Shown: positions 1-5,571, counted from the first letter of the stretch. The stretch is 8,035 nucleotides of DNA from Nitrospirota bacterium (GCA_013152195.1 JAADGU010000105.1:1-8035); one strand, 5' to 3'. Notes: generated by a model from the letters alone, not told the origin. A program made the numbers and translations.

Positions 1-90
1 GTTGTGACAGGTTCCTTCTATACTGTTGGGGAGGCACGCGAAGCAATGGGAGAGAAGGCCGTTCTTGCTAAATTAAGGGAGCATCGATAG
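1..90 (+). CDS. folC: Folylpolyglutamate synthase / dihydrofolate synthase, C-terminal end (partial)
   Basis: Only the last 29 codons and the TAG stop are in the window, reading VVTGSFYTVGEAREAMGEKA and onward to LREHR. The segment V-V-T-G-S-F-Y-x-V-G-E-x-R is the characteristic end of the FolC/Mur-ligase C-terminal domain, where the final beta strand carries the GS(F/L)Y motif. FolC adds glutamate to folates in the cytoplasm, and in many bacteria it also makes dihydrofolate from dihydropteroate. The gene is in the same direction as lptD, 102 bp ahead of it, so the two could share a transcript. The stop codon is followed immediately, with no spacer, by the 100-bp inverted repeat. The identification rests on 29 residues, but the motif is distinctive. 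Confidence 0.82.
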   Translation, partial: VVTGSFYTVGEAREAMGEKAVLAKLREHR

Positions 91-190
91 GGAGGGGTCA
101 GGTCTCAACATTCAACATAACTATCCGTTTTTTGATCCTCTGCAGGAGAGAGCTCAGAGTTTATGTTGAATGTTAAGACCTGACCCCTCC
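91..190. repeat. 100-bp near-perfect inverted repeat (REP/MITE-like palindrome)
   Basis: The arms at 91-120 and 161-190 are reverse complements over 30 bp with one mismatch, and they enclose a 40-nt centre. The outer arm begins GGAGGGGTCAGGTCT and the inner part is rich in AACATTCAACATAA. Such arms would form a long hairpin in RNA or single-stranded DNA. GGGGTCAGGTC-type palindromes are, from memory, dispersed in several Gram-negative lineages and are associated with REP-linked Y1 tyrosine transposases; I could not check this. The element exactly fills the space between the folC stop codon and two bases before the lptD start. No transposase gene is nearby, so if mobile it must be acted on in trans. 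Its stem is followed by ACATGA rather than a T-run, so it is not a standard intrinsic terminator. Confidence 0.9.
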
Positions 191-192
191 AC

Positions 193-2148
193 ATGAACTA
201 CATGAAAAACCTACAATTTGCAATTATATTAATAATGCTTGGCTTTTTCCTCTTCCCTGCCCTCAGCAGTGCTGAGGAAGTGGAAACTTCCATTGAGGCG
301 GAATTCCTGACATACGATGCAGCTCAGCAGGTCTATTACCTGAGGGGAGATGTGCGTATAAGGAGGCTGGATGCCCTTCTTCAGGCTGAAAAAGCGGAGT
401 ATATGGAGAGAACCGGAGAGGCCAGGGCATCGGGGAATGTGAGGTATGAGGACAGGTGGGTCATTATAGAGGCAGAGAATCTTGATATTAATATAGAAAC
501 AAATAGGGGCATTGTCTATAACGCGCGCCTCTTCTTCAAGAAGGATAATTATCATATCAGGGCTGAAGAGATCGAGCGGCTTGATGAGAAGAACTACGTC
601 ATAAGAAAGGCCACATTTACAACATGTGATGCACCTCTGCCTGCATGGTGTTTCAGCTCAAAAAAGACCGATGTGAGGATAGGGGACAGGCTGAAGGCAA
701 AAAATGTGCTCTTCAGAATAAAGGGTCTTCCGGTCCTGTACAGTCCGTTACTGTGGGCCCCTATTTATACTGAACGAAAGACCGGCCTCCTCCTGCCTGA
801 GCCGGGGTTCAGAAGCGACAAGGGCTTTTTCTACCGTCAGCCCCTGTTCCTGGCACTCGCTGACAACAGGGATGCAACTCTCTACTTTGACTTATACACC
901 AGGAGGGGCATTGGCGAGGGGCTTGAATACCGATATATTGAGAAAAAGGCGGGGGCCGGACAATGGTGGCTCTATCACCTGAGGGACAGAACACTTGGAA
1001 AGGATTTCTATGAGTTCAAGGGAAAGCATACGCTTTTCAGGAAGGACAGTCTCTCCGGTTTTCTGAATATACACTACATTAATGACAGGAGTTTCTACCA
1101 GGAATACAGTCAACAGGTGCAGGTGAGGACACGAAGATTTCTCGAATCCACAGCAGAGGTATTTTATCCCTTCAAAAAGGGGAGGGCCTATCTCTTTGGA
1201 AGGGCATGGCAGGACCTCAAGGAATCTGCTGAAGATGTTATGCAAAAGGCCCCGGAAGCCGGTATTTCCCTCTATCCCTCGAAAAAAGGGCCATTATACC
1301 TCTCACTGAAAACATCATACAGCAATTTCTACTCAAAAAACCTCCTCAGGGTTCAGCGGTTTGATATCTACCCCAGGATATACCATTCCTTTGGGGACTC
1401 CATACAGTTAAGTCAGATCATCGGCTTGCGGGAGACCCTTTACAATATCAGCAACTCAGATGATTTCCCTGACAGCATAAGCCGTGAGGCATTTGACTAC
1501 AGCTTAAGGCTTCACACAAGGCTCAGGAAAAGATACCCTGCCTTTACCCATATCATTGAGCCTGAGATAGGCTACAGGTTTATCCCCCCCGTTAAGGACG
1601 ATATTCCCCTGCTTGACAGCACAGAACTCTATCGCAGGGTTTCAGCTGTTGACTTTGGCTTCAGGAATTACCTCTATGGCAGAAACGGCCAGATAGCCTC
1701 TGTTCGGCTGACCGGCCTGTATGACATCCTCAAAGCAGACAACCCTTTTGGTCTGATAAGGCTTGAAGCCGCCCTGTTCCACCCCCTTAATCTCAAACTG
1801 GACACCTCTTACAACCCGAACTCCGGTGATTTTGAGCAGATCAACTACAGTGCCTCTTTAAAGGCAGGCAGGGTGGGACTTTTATTTGGACAGAGGTACT
1901 CAAGGGACGATGATATTCTCTTTTACAGAGGGGGGATATCTCTGCCTGTAACGAGCAGGCTGGCGCTGAATTCTGCCCTGTGGTACGATGCCAAGGGGGG
2001 AGGGCTTGAGGATCTGAAGCTCAGTGCAAACTACTCAGCCCAGTGCTGGGGGATAAACATAACATTCAACAAAAGGCCGGATGATTACAGTATCCTCTTT
2101 CTTGTTGAACTGAAAGGCCTCGGCACAATCAGATTCAGCGGTATTTAA
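193..2148 (+). CDS. lptD: LPS-assembly outer-membrane protein LptD (OstA/Imp)
   Basis: This 651-aa protein has a signal peptide (hydrophobic core about 8-23, likely cleavage after A27 in LSSA-EE). An LptA/OstA-like beta-jellyroll follows at about 30-135, then the large LptD beta-barrel. The family signature at the domain junction is visible: TTCDAPLPAWCF (143-154) and GLPVLYSPLLWAP with TGLLLPEPG (178-205). C145, C153 and C618 are candidates for the interdomain disulfides known in E. coli LptD; the tail QCWGI (617-621) matches the E. coli CCW position with one Cys. The last strand, ELKGLGTIRF, is family-typical. LptD with the lipoprotein LptE inserts LPS into the outer leaflet. It is shorter than the E. 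coli protein (784 aa). Neither ATG (193 or 202) has a Shine-Dalgarno sequence; the second gives a conventional MKN-type signal peptide start. Expression probably continues from folC. The 3' end overlaps the convergent kinase gene by 14 bp. Confidence 0.93.
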   Translation: MNYMKNLQFAIILIMLGFFLFPALSSAEEVETSIEAEFLTYDAAQQVYYLRGDVRIRRLDALLQAEKAEYMERTGEARASGNVRYEDRWVIIEAENLDINIETNRGIVYNARLFFKKDNYHIRAEEIERLDEKNYVIRKATFTTCDAPLPAWCFSSKKTDVRIGDRLKAKNVLFRIKGLPVLYSPLLWAPIYTERKTGLLLPEPGFRSDKGFFYRQPLFLALADNRDATLYFDLYTRRGIGEGLEYRYIEKKAGAGQWWLYHLRDRTLGKDFYEFKGKHTLFRKDSLSGFLNIHYINDRSFYQEYSQQVQVRTRRFLESTAEVFYPFKKGRAYLFGRAWQDLKESAEDVMQKAPEAGISLYPSKKGPLYLSLKTSYSNFYSKNLLRVQRFDIYPRIYHSFGDSIQLSQIIGLRETLYNISNSDDFPDSISREAFDYSLRLHTRLRKRYPAFTHIIEPEIGYRFIPPVKDDIPLLDSTELYRRVSAVDFGFRNYLYGRNGQIASVRLTGLYDILKADNPFGLIRLEAALFHPLNLKLDTSYNPNSGDFEQINYSASLKAGRVGLLFGQRYSRDDDILFYRGGISLPVTSRLALNSALWYDAKGGGLEDLKLSANYSAQCWGINITFNKRPDDYSILFLVELKGLGTIRFSGI

Positions 2149-2653
2149 GGGCTGCTTCCATAATCCGGACTGCCCCCTCAATGTCCGTAACCTCTGTATC
2201 AATGACCACCTCAGGGTTCAACGGCTCCTCATAGGGCACTGTCACACCAGGGACAGGCCAGCCCTTTTTGCTCTTTTCATATATATCCCTTGGTGCAGCA
2301 TGGGTCTCTCTTCTGAGCCTCTCCCTCCTCCGGCATTCTGAAATGGAACACTTCAGGTAGACCTCGGCAAAGTCAGGTATTAGCTCCCTTGCAAGCTCGC
2401 GCCACCTGCGCATGTTTCCGGTGGCATCAATAATAACATCATGCCCGAGCCCTGTAAGGGTCTTTGCCGTATAGACAATGCAGCGGTACACCAGCTCCCT
2501 CTCAGTCTCTGAATAGGAAGGTTTGGGGGTGACTATCTTCCTCAGCTCATCCATCCTCAGTATTACAAACTCCGGATGTCTTTTCTTGAAGGCCTCAGCC
2601 ACCGTACTCTTGCCGCTTCCGGGCAGGCCAGTTATCCATATAGCCTTCGGCAT
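2135..2653 (-). CDS. Short APS-kinase-like (CysC-related) P-loop kinase
   Basis: This 172-aa protein has a Walker A GLPGSGKST at residues 9-17, D35-E-L-R38 at the position of the CysC DGDxxR substrate motif, VIIDATGN (73-80), and a C-terminal part that clearly resembles APS kinase: RDIYEKSKKGW (122-132), VPGVTVPYEEPLNPE (134-148) and VIDTE. True APS kinase makes PAPS from adenylylsulfate and ATP. Here the usual A-x-(I/L)-S-P segment with its serine is replaced by ATGNMRRWR, and the N-terminal extension of CysC (about 200 aa) is missing. The substrate may therefore differ, and an AAA_33-type small-molecule kinase is an alternative. The start has a good RBS (GAGAGGAG, about 7 nt upstream). It lies 29 bp after the cytochrome gene in the same direction, so the two likely form an operon. 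The 3' end overlaps lptD by 14 bp. Confidence 0.8.
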   Translation of the reverse strand: MPKAIWITGLPGSGKSTVAEAFKKRHPEFVILRMDELRKIVTPKPSYSETERELVYRCIVYTAKTLTGLGHDVIIDATGNMRRWRELARELIPDFAEVYLKCSISECRRRERLRRETHAAPRDIYEKSKKGWPVPGVTVPYEEPLNPEVVIDTEVTDIEGAVRIMEAALKYR

Positions 2654-2682
2654 ACCTGAACTCCTCTCAAGCTTTCACCTTC

Positions 2683-2994
2683 TCAGCTCTTTAAATAATC
2701 TATTAATGCCTGAATCTCTTTCTCCGACAGATGCCCGAACCCGGGCATTGTGGAATTCGGATAGTTTACACCAGGGTCTTTAATCTGCTGTCTCAGCCAC
2801 TCATCACTCCTCCCCTTGGCAACGTCCGTCAGATCAGGACAGATGCTTCCGCCCGCCCCTTTAAATCTGTGGCAGTTGATGCAGCCTTCCTTCTGAAAAA
2901 GTGATGCACCATCAACAGAGCATCCAGATGAAAACAGGGTTGCTGCAACCGTAATAACCATGCCGGCTCTGAAAACTGTCTTCAGTATCTTCAT
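2683..2994 (-). CDS. Small monohaem cytochrome c lipoprotein
   Basis: This 103-aa protein begins with a charged MKILKTVFR stretch and a hydrophobic segment, ending in LFSSGC (20-25). That is a plausible lipobox, which would make C25 the lipidated N-terminus. The class I cytochrome c motif CINCH occupies 38-42 (C38 and C41 for thioethers, H42 as axial ligand), and M83 in NSTMPGFG is the likely sixth ligand. The C-terminal helix LSEKEIQALIDYLKS is typical of the family. It probably carries electrons at the periplasmic membrane surface; the partner is unknown. The Shine-Dalgarno sequence AGGAGGGG lies a few bases before the ATG and fixes the start. It is the first gene of a two-gene minus-strand unit with the kinase. 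Maturation would require a cytochrome c biogenesis system, not present here. Confidence 0.88.
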   Translation of the reverse strand: MKILKTVFRAGMVITVAATLFSSGCSVDGASLFQKEGCINCHRFKGAGGSICPDLTDVAKGRSDEWLRQQIKDPGVNYPNSTMPGFGHLSEKEIQALIDYLKS

Positions 2995-3254
2995 TAACCC
3001 CTCCTGTTGATACAGCGCTTACCCCCTTATTGAGAAAACTGTCTCCGGGGGTGTCCCCCTGAATAAGTTTAACAGTATTTCATGTCAAATTCTACAAATA
3101 TTTTATTGAATGGGGATCCATGTTTTTTTCTTGATGCAGTTCGTATCGCTGAATCCGTGTCTTCTTTTGTGTTCCCCTCAATGGCTCCGCCGTTTTATTG
3201 TATAATAATTATTCGGAACACAGAGATACATACGGTTATTGGAAGGGATATTCA
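2995..3254. other. Non-coding stretch upstream of the cytochrome operon
   Basis: These 260 bp hold no convincing gene. Near the left side is a small inverted repeat, GGGGG-TGT-CCCCC (3047-3059), nested in CTTATT/AATAAG (3026-3031 and 3062-3067). It has no T-run on either strand, so it is not a standard terminator. It lies in the likely 5' leader of the cytochrome gene. The rest (3090-3254) is AT-rich with an isolated TATAAT at 3201-3206 that lacks a good -35. I see nothing else in it. Confidence 0.5.
3060..3088 (-). promoter_or_regulatory. Possible sigma70-type promoter for the cytochrome-kinase unit
   Basis: On the minus strand a perfect -35 box TTGACA (3083-3088) is followed after 17 nt by TATTCA (3060-3065), a weak -10. 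Transcription would start near 3053 and give a leader of about 60 nt containing the GC hairpin at 3047-3059. The -35 and the spacing are good, but the -10 matches only three of six consensus positions. Confidence 0.4.
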
Positions 3255-3260
3255 GTTAAG

Positions 3261-3414
3261 TAGAGTCTGTGTATAAACTGCTGTTTTTTTATTTCAGTCA
3301 TACCCGAAGTCTGTAATCGGGTATCCAGAACTCACTGTAAAGACTGGATTCCCGCTCAACAGACCGCGGGAATGACGGCTCAATTCTAATTCTTATATTT
3401 ATACACAGACTCTA
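3261..3414. repeat. MITE-like element, copy 1 (154 bp, terminal inverted repeats)
   Basis: The ends TAGAGTCTGTGTATAAA (3261-3277) and its exact reverse complement (3398-3414) are terminal inverted repeats. With flanks they extend to 3255-3277 and 3398-3420 at 22 of 23 matches. Inside are two hairpins: ATACCCGA/TCGGGTAT (about 3300-3324) and ATTCCCGC/GCGGGAAT (about 3348-3373). There is no ORF for a transposase. A nearly identical copy lies at 5572-5718. Both copies have TA at each end, which is compatible with insertion at a TA dinucleotide, but the TA could equally be part of the repeat. It ends 28 bp before the trpC start codon. Confidence 0.9.
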
Positions 3415-3442
3415 TTTAACCCTGACAGGAGAGGAGAGGTTT

Positions 3443-4225
3443 ATGAGCATACTTGACGGAATTATTGAGAAAAAGAGGGCAAGGCTTGATGAGTGCAAGT
3501 CAAAGACCCCGCTTGCCGAGATCAGGACAAGAGCCCTGGATGCCCCTGTCCCACGGGGGTTCTCCTCAGCCATAAGGAGACCCAAAGGGGAAAAATTACG
3601 GCTTATTGCCGAGATAAAAAAGGCATCGCCCTCAAAAGGCCTGATACGGGAGGATTTTGACCCCGAAGGAATTGCCGCTGTCTATGAAGAGAGTGGGGCC
3701 TCTGCCATATCGGTGCTTACTGAGGAGGATTTTTTCCAGGGCAGTATTGAATACATCCCCATTGTGAAAGAGTCTGCCGGACTGCCGGTGCTCAGGAAGG
3801 ATTTCATCTTTGATGAATATCAGGTTTATGAGGCCAGGGCCTACGGAGCTGACGCAATCCTGCTTATAGCTGCAATGCTGGGCAGGTCACAGGCTGAAGA
3901 ACTCTTTCACCTTGCCAAAGAGCTTGGCCTCTCAGTTCTCTTCGAGGTTCATCACTGGAAAGAGCTTGACACGGCCCTCCTCATTGATGTCCCGGTCATC
4001 GGCATAAACAACCGTGACCTCAGGACACTGGAGATTAACCTCAACACAACCGTGGAACTTTTGAAGGATATTCCCGAGGGAAAGACCGTGGTAAGCGAGA
4101 GCGGGATAGAGAGACGCGAGGATGTGGATTTTTTTTCAAGGACCCGTGTGGATGCACTGCTGATCGGTACAGCCTTTATGAAGGCAGGGGATATAGGGAA
4201 GAAGGTTAAGGAGCTTTTCGGATGA
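3443..4225 (+). CDS. trpC: Indole-3-glycerol-phosphate synthase
   Basis: This 260-aa TIM-barrel enzyme closes the ring of CdRP to form indole-3-glycerol phosphate, the fourth step from chorismate to tryptophan. All family motifs are visible: IAEIKKASPSKG (55-66, with E57 and K59), VLTEEDFFQGS (91-101), LRKDFI (117-122, catalytic general acid K119), DAILLIAAML (137-146), FEVH (167-170, E168), GINNRDL (187-193, N189), VSESGI (217-222, E219 and S220) and LIGTAFM (240-246, phosphate-binding region). Length is normal and no key residue is missing. The start is fixed by a purine-rich GGAGAGGAGAGG 3 nt upstream. It is single-domain, not fused to TrpF, and no other trp gene is in the window. The region immediately upstream is the first MITE copy, so its promoter must lie in or beyond that element. 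Confidence 0.96.
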   Translation: MSILDGIIEKKRARLDECKSKTPLAEIRTRALDAPVPRGFSSAIRRPKGEKLRLIAEIKKASPSKGLIREDFDPEGIAAVYEESGASAISVLTEEDFFQGSIEYIPIVKESAGLPVLRKDFIFDEYQVYEARAYGADAILLIAAMLGRSQAEELFHLAKELGLSVLFEVHHWKELDTALLIDVPVIGINNRDLRTLEINLNTTVELLKDIPEGKTVVSESGIERREDVDFFSRTRVDALLIGTAFMKAGDIGKKVKELFG

Positions 4226-4270
4226 AGAGTCTATTTTAAAGGTTTTTTAATTAATACTGCGGCTGAAAAT

Positions 4271-4711
4271 CTAAACTCCGGTACCCAATCCCGATTCCCT
4301 GTTCTGGACGAGCAGCCTGGGGCCATCCTTAAAGAGAATTTCTACCTTATTGCTCTGGATTACAGATGAAACTATTCCGATTCCAAACCTGGAATGGTTT
4401 ATAACCTCATTTTTTTCAAAGCTTCCTTCTATTCTGTATTTTTTGGCATTGGAAAGCTCATTATCTGTTAGTCGGGATATGAACTCATCATAGTTTATTT
4501 CCTGAGCTTTTACTTTTTGAAGGGGTTTTTTTGACTTTATCCGCTTTTTTTCAGACGGCTTAGCACGAAAATTGTGTTGTGAGTCACAGGTATTACATTT
4601 AACCCTTTTGGGGGAATTGGCGACCATGGCAACAATTGTATGCTCTAATTCCAGCCTGCACTTTGTACACCATGCCTCAATATATCCACCTGCAGTGTAA
4701 CTATTTGTCAT
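4271..4711 (-). CDS. Conserved hypothetical protein: N-terminal zinc ribbon plus C-terminal FG-type small beta domain
   Basis: The 146-aa protein starts IEAWCTKCRLELEHTIVAMV and has two CxxC pairs, C15/C18 and C39/C42, spaced as in a zinc ribbon. A lysine-rich linker (52-69, KPSEKKRIKSKKPLQKVK) is followed by a predicted helical stretch. The C-terminal segment INHSRFGIGIVSSVIQSNKV, then EILFKDGPRLLV (104-135), has the pattern x-H-x-x-F-G-x-G-x-V...V-x-F-x-D-G. This resembles the small SH3-like tails of some nucleic-acid-binding proteins (DUF3553/CarD-like pattern). I recall similar proteins in Desulfobacterota and Myxococcota but know no function. A role in binding nucleic acid is inference from the zinc ribbon, the basic linker and the tail. 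The RBS is weak (GAGCAG about 6 nt upstream). It is the third of three minus-strand genes after the cold-shock locus and converges on trpC with a 45-bp gap. Confidence 0.8.
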   Translation of the reverse strand: MTNSYTAGGYIEAWCTKCRLELEHTIVAMVANSPKRVKCNTCDSQHNFRAKPSEKKRIKSKKPLQKVKAQEINYDEFISRLTDNELSNAKKYRIEGSFEKNEVINHSRFGIGIVSSVIQSNKVEILFKDGPRLLVQNRESGLGTGV

Positions 4712-4775
4712 ATTCTGCTCGTTTAAACCTTTTAAAATACCAAATTGAAGGTTATTATTGTTACTGCATAGCCCA

Positions 4776-4976
4776 TTAATCCTCTGTGTTACCCGTTACG
4801 TCAGTCGTCTCTTCAGATGATTCCGGTTCACTTTTTGCCGTCTCCGGTCCTTCTGCTTCCTGGGAAGCATCCTTAACGCTGCTCTGGCGTTTCAGTCTTT
4901 TCTCTTCCTGTTTTTTCTGTCGTGACAATTCTTTTTTCCGTTTGTTGTTCTTGTACATGGGAGAACGCATTGCCAT
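4776..4976 (-). CDS. Small bipolar charged protein, 66 aa, unknown function
   Basis: The protein reads MAMRSPMYKNNKRKKELSRQ and onward. A strongly basic, probably helical first half (residues 8-33, mainly K, R, Q and E) is followed by an acidic, serine- and threonine-rich tail (36-66, ending TGNTED) that is likely disordered. The open frame extends upstream to 5060. I choose 4976 because AGGTGAGG lies 5 nt before this ATG, while the upstream 28 residues (MVFWLLNF...) differ in composition and have no RBS. Short basic proteins with a MYKNxKRxKE-like start are, as I recall, found in Desulfobacterota, but I know no assigned function. It lies between the cold-shock gene, from which a strong terminator separates it, and the zinc-ribbon gene 64 bp downstream. 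No convincing promoter was found in the AT-rich 129 bp upstream. Confidence 0.72.
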   Translation of the reverse strand: MAMRSPMYKNNKRKKELSRQKKQEEKRLKRQSSVKDASQEAEGPETAKSEPESSEETTDVTGNTED

Positions 4977-4981
4977 AGTTG

Positions 4982-4989
4982 CCTCACCT
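4982..4989 (-). promoter_or_regulatory. Ribosome-binding site that decides the start of the 66-aa protein
   Basis: AGGTGAGG on the minus strand, 5 nt before the ATG at 4974-4976. It supports the shorter form over the longest open frame beginning at 5060. Confidence 0.65.
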
Positions 4990-5105
4990 GAATTAATTAA
5001 TTTTTCCAAATATTCAAAAATGCGGTTATTAAAGTGAAAATTCAACAACCAAAATACCAAAGAGTGTTCAAAGATCGAGAAGCAAGAAGATTTAGCGGCC
5101 TATTG

Positions 5106-5139
5106 AAAAAGCAGGCCCCGTTACCCAGGGGCCTGCTTT
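5106..5139 (-). terminator. Intrinsic terminator of the cold-shock gene
   Basis: On the minus strand a perfect 12-bp stem, AAAGCAGGCCCC (5128-5139) pairing with GGGGCCTGCTTT (5108-5119), with an 8-nt loop, is followed by further T residues to 5106. It lies 6 nt beyond the csp stop codon and should separate that gene from the 66-aa gene. The A-run on the other side could allow weaker termination on the plus strand, but no plus-strand gene ends there. Confidence 0.92.
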
Positions 5140-5145
5140 CCGGAT

Positions 5146-5345
5146 TTACAGCTTTTCGATGTTTGTTGCTTTAGGGCCCTTATCGCCTTCAACGACATCA
5201 AAGCTTACTACGTCGCCTTCGGCCAGGCTCTTGAAACCATCGCCCTGAATCTCGGAATAGTGCGCGAAAACATCGGCACCATCGTCCTGGGTTATGAAAC
5301 CAAACCCTTGGACTCATTGAACCATTTTACCGTTCCGTTTGCCAT
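5146..5345 (-). pseudogene. csp: CspA-family cold-shock protein, frameshifted in the RNP1 motif
   Basis: The first frame gives MANGTVKWFNESKG, then LVS and a stop after 17 residues. Shifting one base restores the rest: GFITQDDGADVFAHYSEIQG, then DGFKSLAEGDVVSFDVVEGD, and an end at ATNIEKL. Together they make a normal 66-residue cold-shock domain, an OB-fold RNA chaperone. The locus is 200 nt instead of 201, and the missing base is one A in the AAA run at 5302-5304 (one T in GGTTTTGG of the coding strand). It falls at F15 of KGFGFI, the RNP1 RNA-binding motif; RNP2 (VFAHY, 26-30) is intact. The Shine-Dalgarno AAGGAGGT (5354-5361), codon pattern, stop and terminator are all intact, so the break is either very recent or a sequencing/assembly error in a short homopolymer. 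If the error is real, the product is a useless 17-mer. Confidence 0.9.
5302..5304 (-). other. Site of the one-base deletion in csp
   Basis: The AAA run (TTT in the coding strand) should be AAAA to keep the invariant KGFGFI reading frame. Upstream of this point frame 1 matches the family, downstream the shifted frame does, with no other change. Confidence 0.85.
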
Positions 5346-5407
5346 ACTGATTTACCTCCTTACTTAGTGCTTAATAAACCAAATCCCTGAGGAATCCAGT
5401 CCTTAAT

Positions 5408-5441
5408 AAAAAAGGCCACAAAGCACAAAGTCTTTGTGGCC
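5408..5441 (-). terminator. Terminator-like hairpin inside the csp leader (possible attenuator)
   Basis: On the minus strand, GGCCACAAAG (5432-5441) pairs perfectly with CTTTGTGGCC (5414-5423) across an 8-nt loop and is followed by six T residues (5408-5413), the form of an intrinsic terminator. It lies about 60 nt before the csp start codon and downstream of the best promoter, with no gene between promoter and hairpin. CTTTGTG occurs twice in tandem (plus-strand CACAAAG at 5417-5423 and 5424-5430), so the upstream CACAAAG could pair in two registers. It could also mark the end of a short non-coding RNA. There is no T-run on the plus strand. Confidence 0.8.
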
Positions 5442-5507
5442 CTACTTGTGACAAAAACTCCTGAAACTTCCTTGTTCCTGAATGCTCTTAATTATTATTC
5501 CTGATAA

Positions 5508-5537
5508 ATCATGGCATCTTTTGTTCTGAAAAGTCAA
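5508..5537 (-). promoter_or_regulatory. Probable promoter of the csp leader
   Basis: TTGACT (5532-5537) and CATGAT (5508-5513) on the minus strand are separated by 18 nt, giving five and four matches to the sigma70 boxes. A start near 5501 would make a 5' untranslated region of about 155 nt, similar in length to the long leader known for E. coli cspA. The assignment is by pattern only. Confidence 0.5.
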
Positions 5538-5571
5538 GCGCCAATGACTTCCGGTATCAAAATAGAGAAAT

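Noticed and set aside
229..1245. Minus-strand open frames inside lptD
   Set aside because: They are antisense shadows of a strongly conserved LptD coding region, with no family resemblance and no RBS.
2523..2783. Plus-strand frame across the kinase and cytochrome genes
   Set aside because: It is antisense to two well-supported genes and has no recognisable motif.
3026..3067. GGGGG/CCCCC hairpin near the cytochrome promoter as a terminator or operator
   Set aside because: It has a 3-nt loop and no T-run on either strand, and no known operator pattern fits, so it is only mentioned within the non-coding region.
3201..3206. Isolated TATAAT as a plus-strand promoter
   Set aside because: No acceptable -35 box lies 16-18 nt upstream, and the surrounding DNA is AT-rich.
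3082..3276. Plus-strand open frame of 64 codons
   Set aside because: It has no ribosome-binding site and an unremarkable composition, and it runs into the terminal repeat of MITE copy 1. It is most likely a chance frame in AT-rich DNA.
4220..4245. Weak hairpin and T-run after trpC, and its AGAGTCTA resemblance to a MITE end
   Set aside because: The stem is six pairs with a G-U pair and few G-C pairs, and the resemblance covers only a few bases. Neither is strong enough to call a terminator or an element remnant.
4786..5037. Plus-strand frame opposite the 66-aa gene
   Set aside because: It mirrors the K/E-rich minus-strand gene (giving S/F/L-rich sequence) and has no RBS.
4977..5060. N-terminal 28-residue extension of the 66-aa protein
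   Set aside because: The extension differs in composition and has no RBS, whereas a good RBS sits directly before the internal ATG at 4976.
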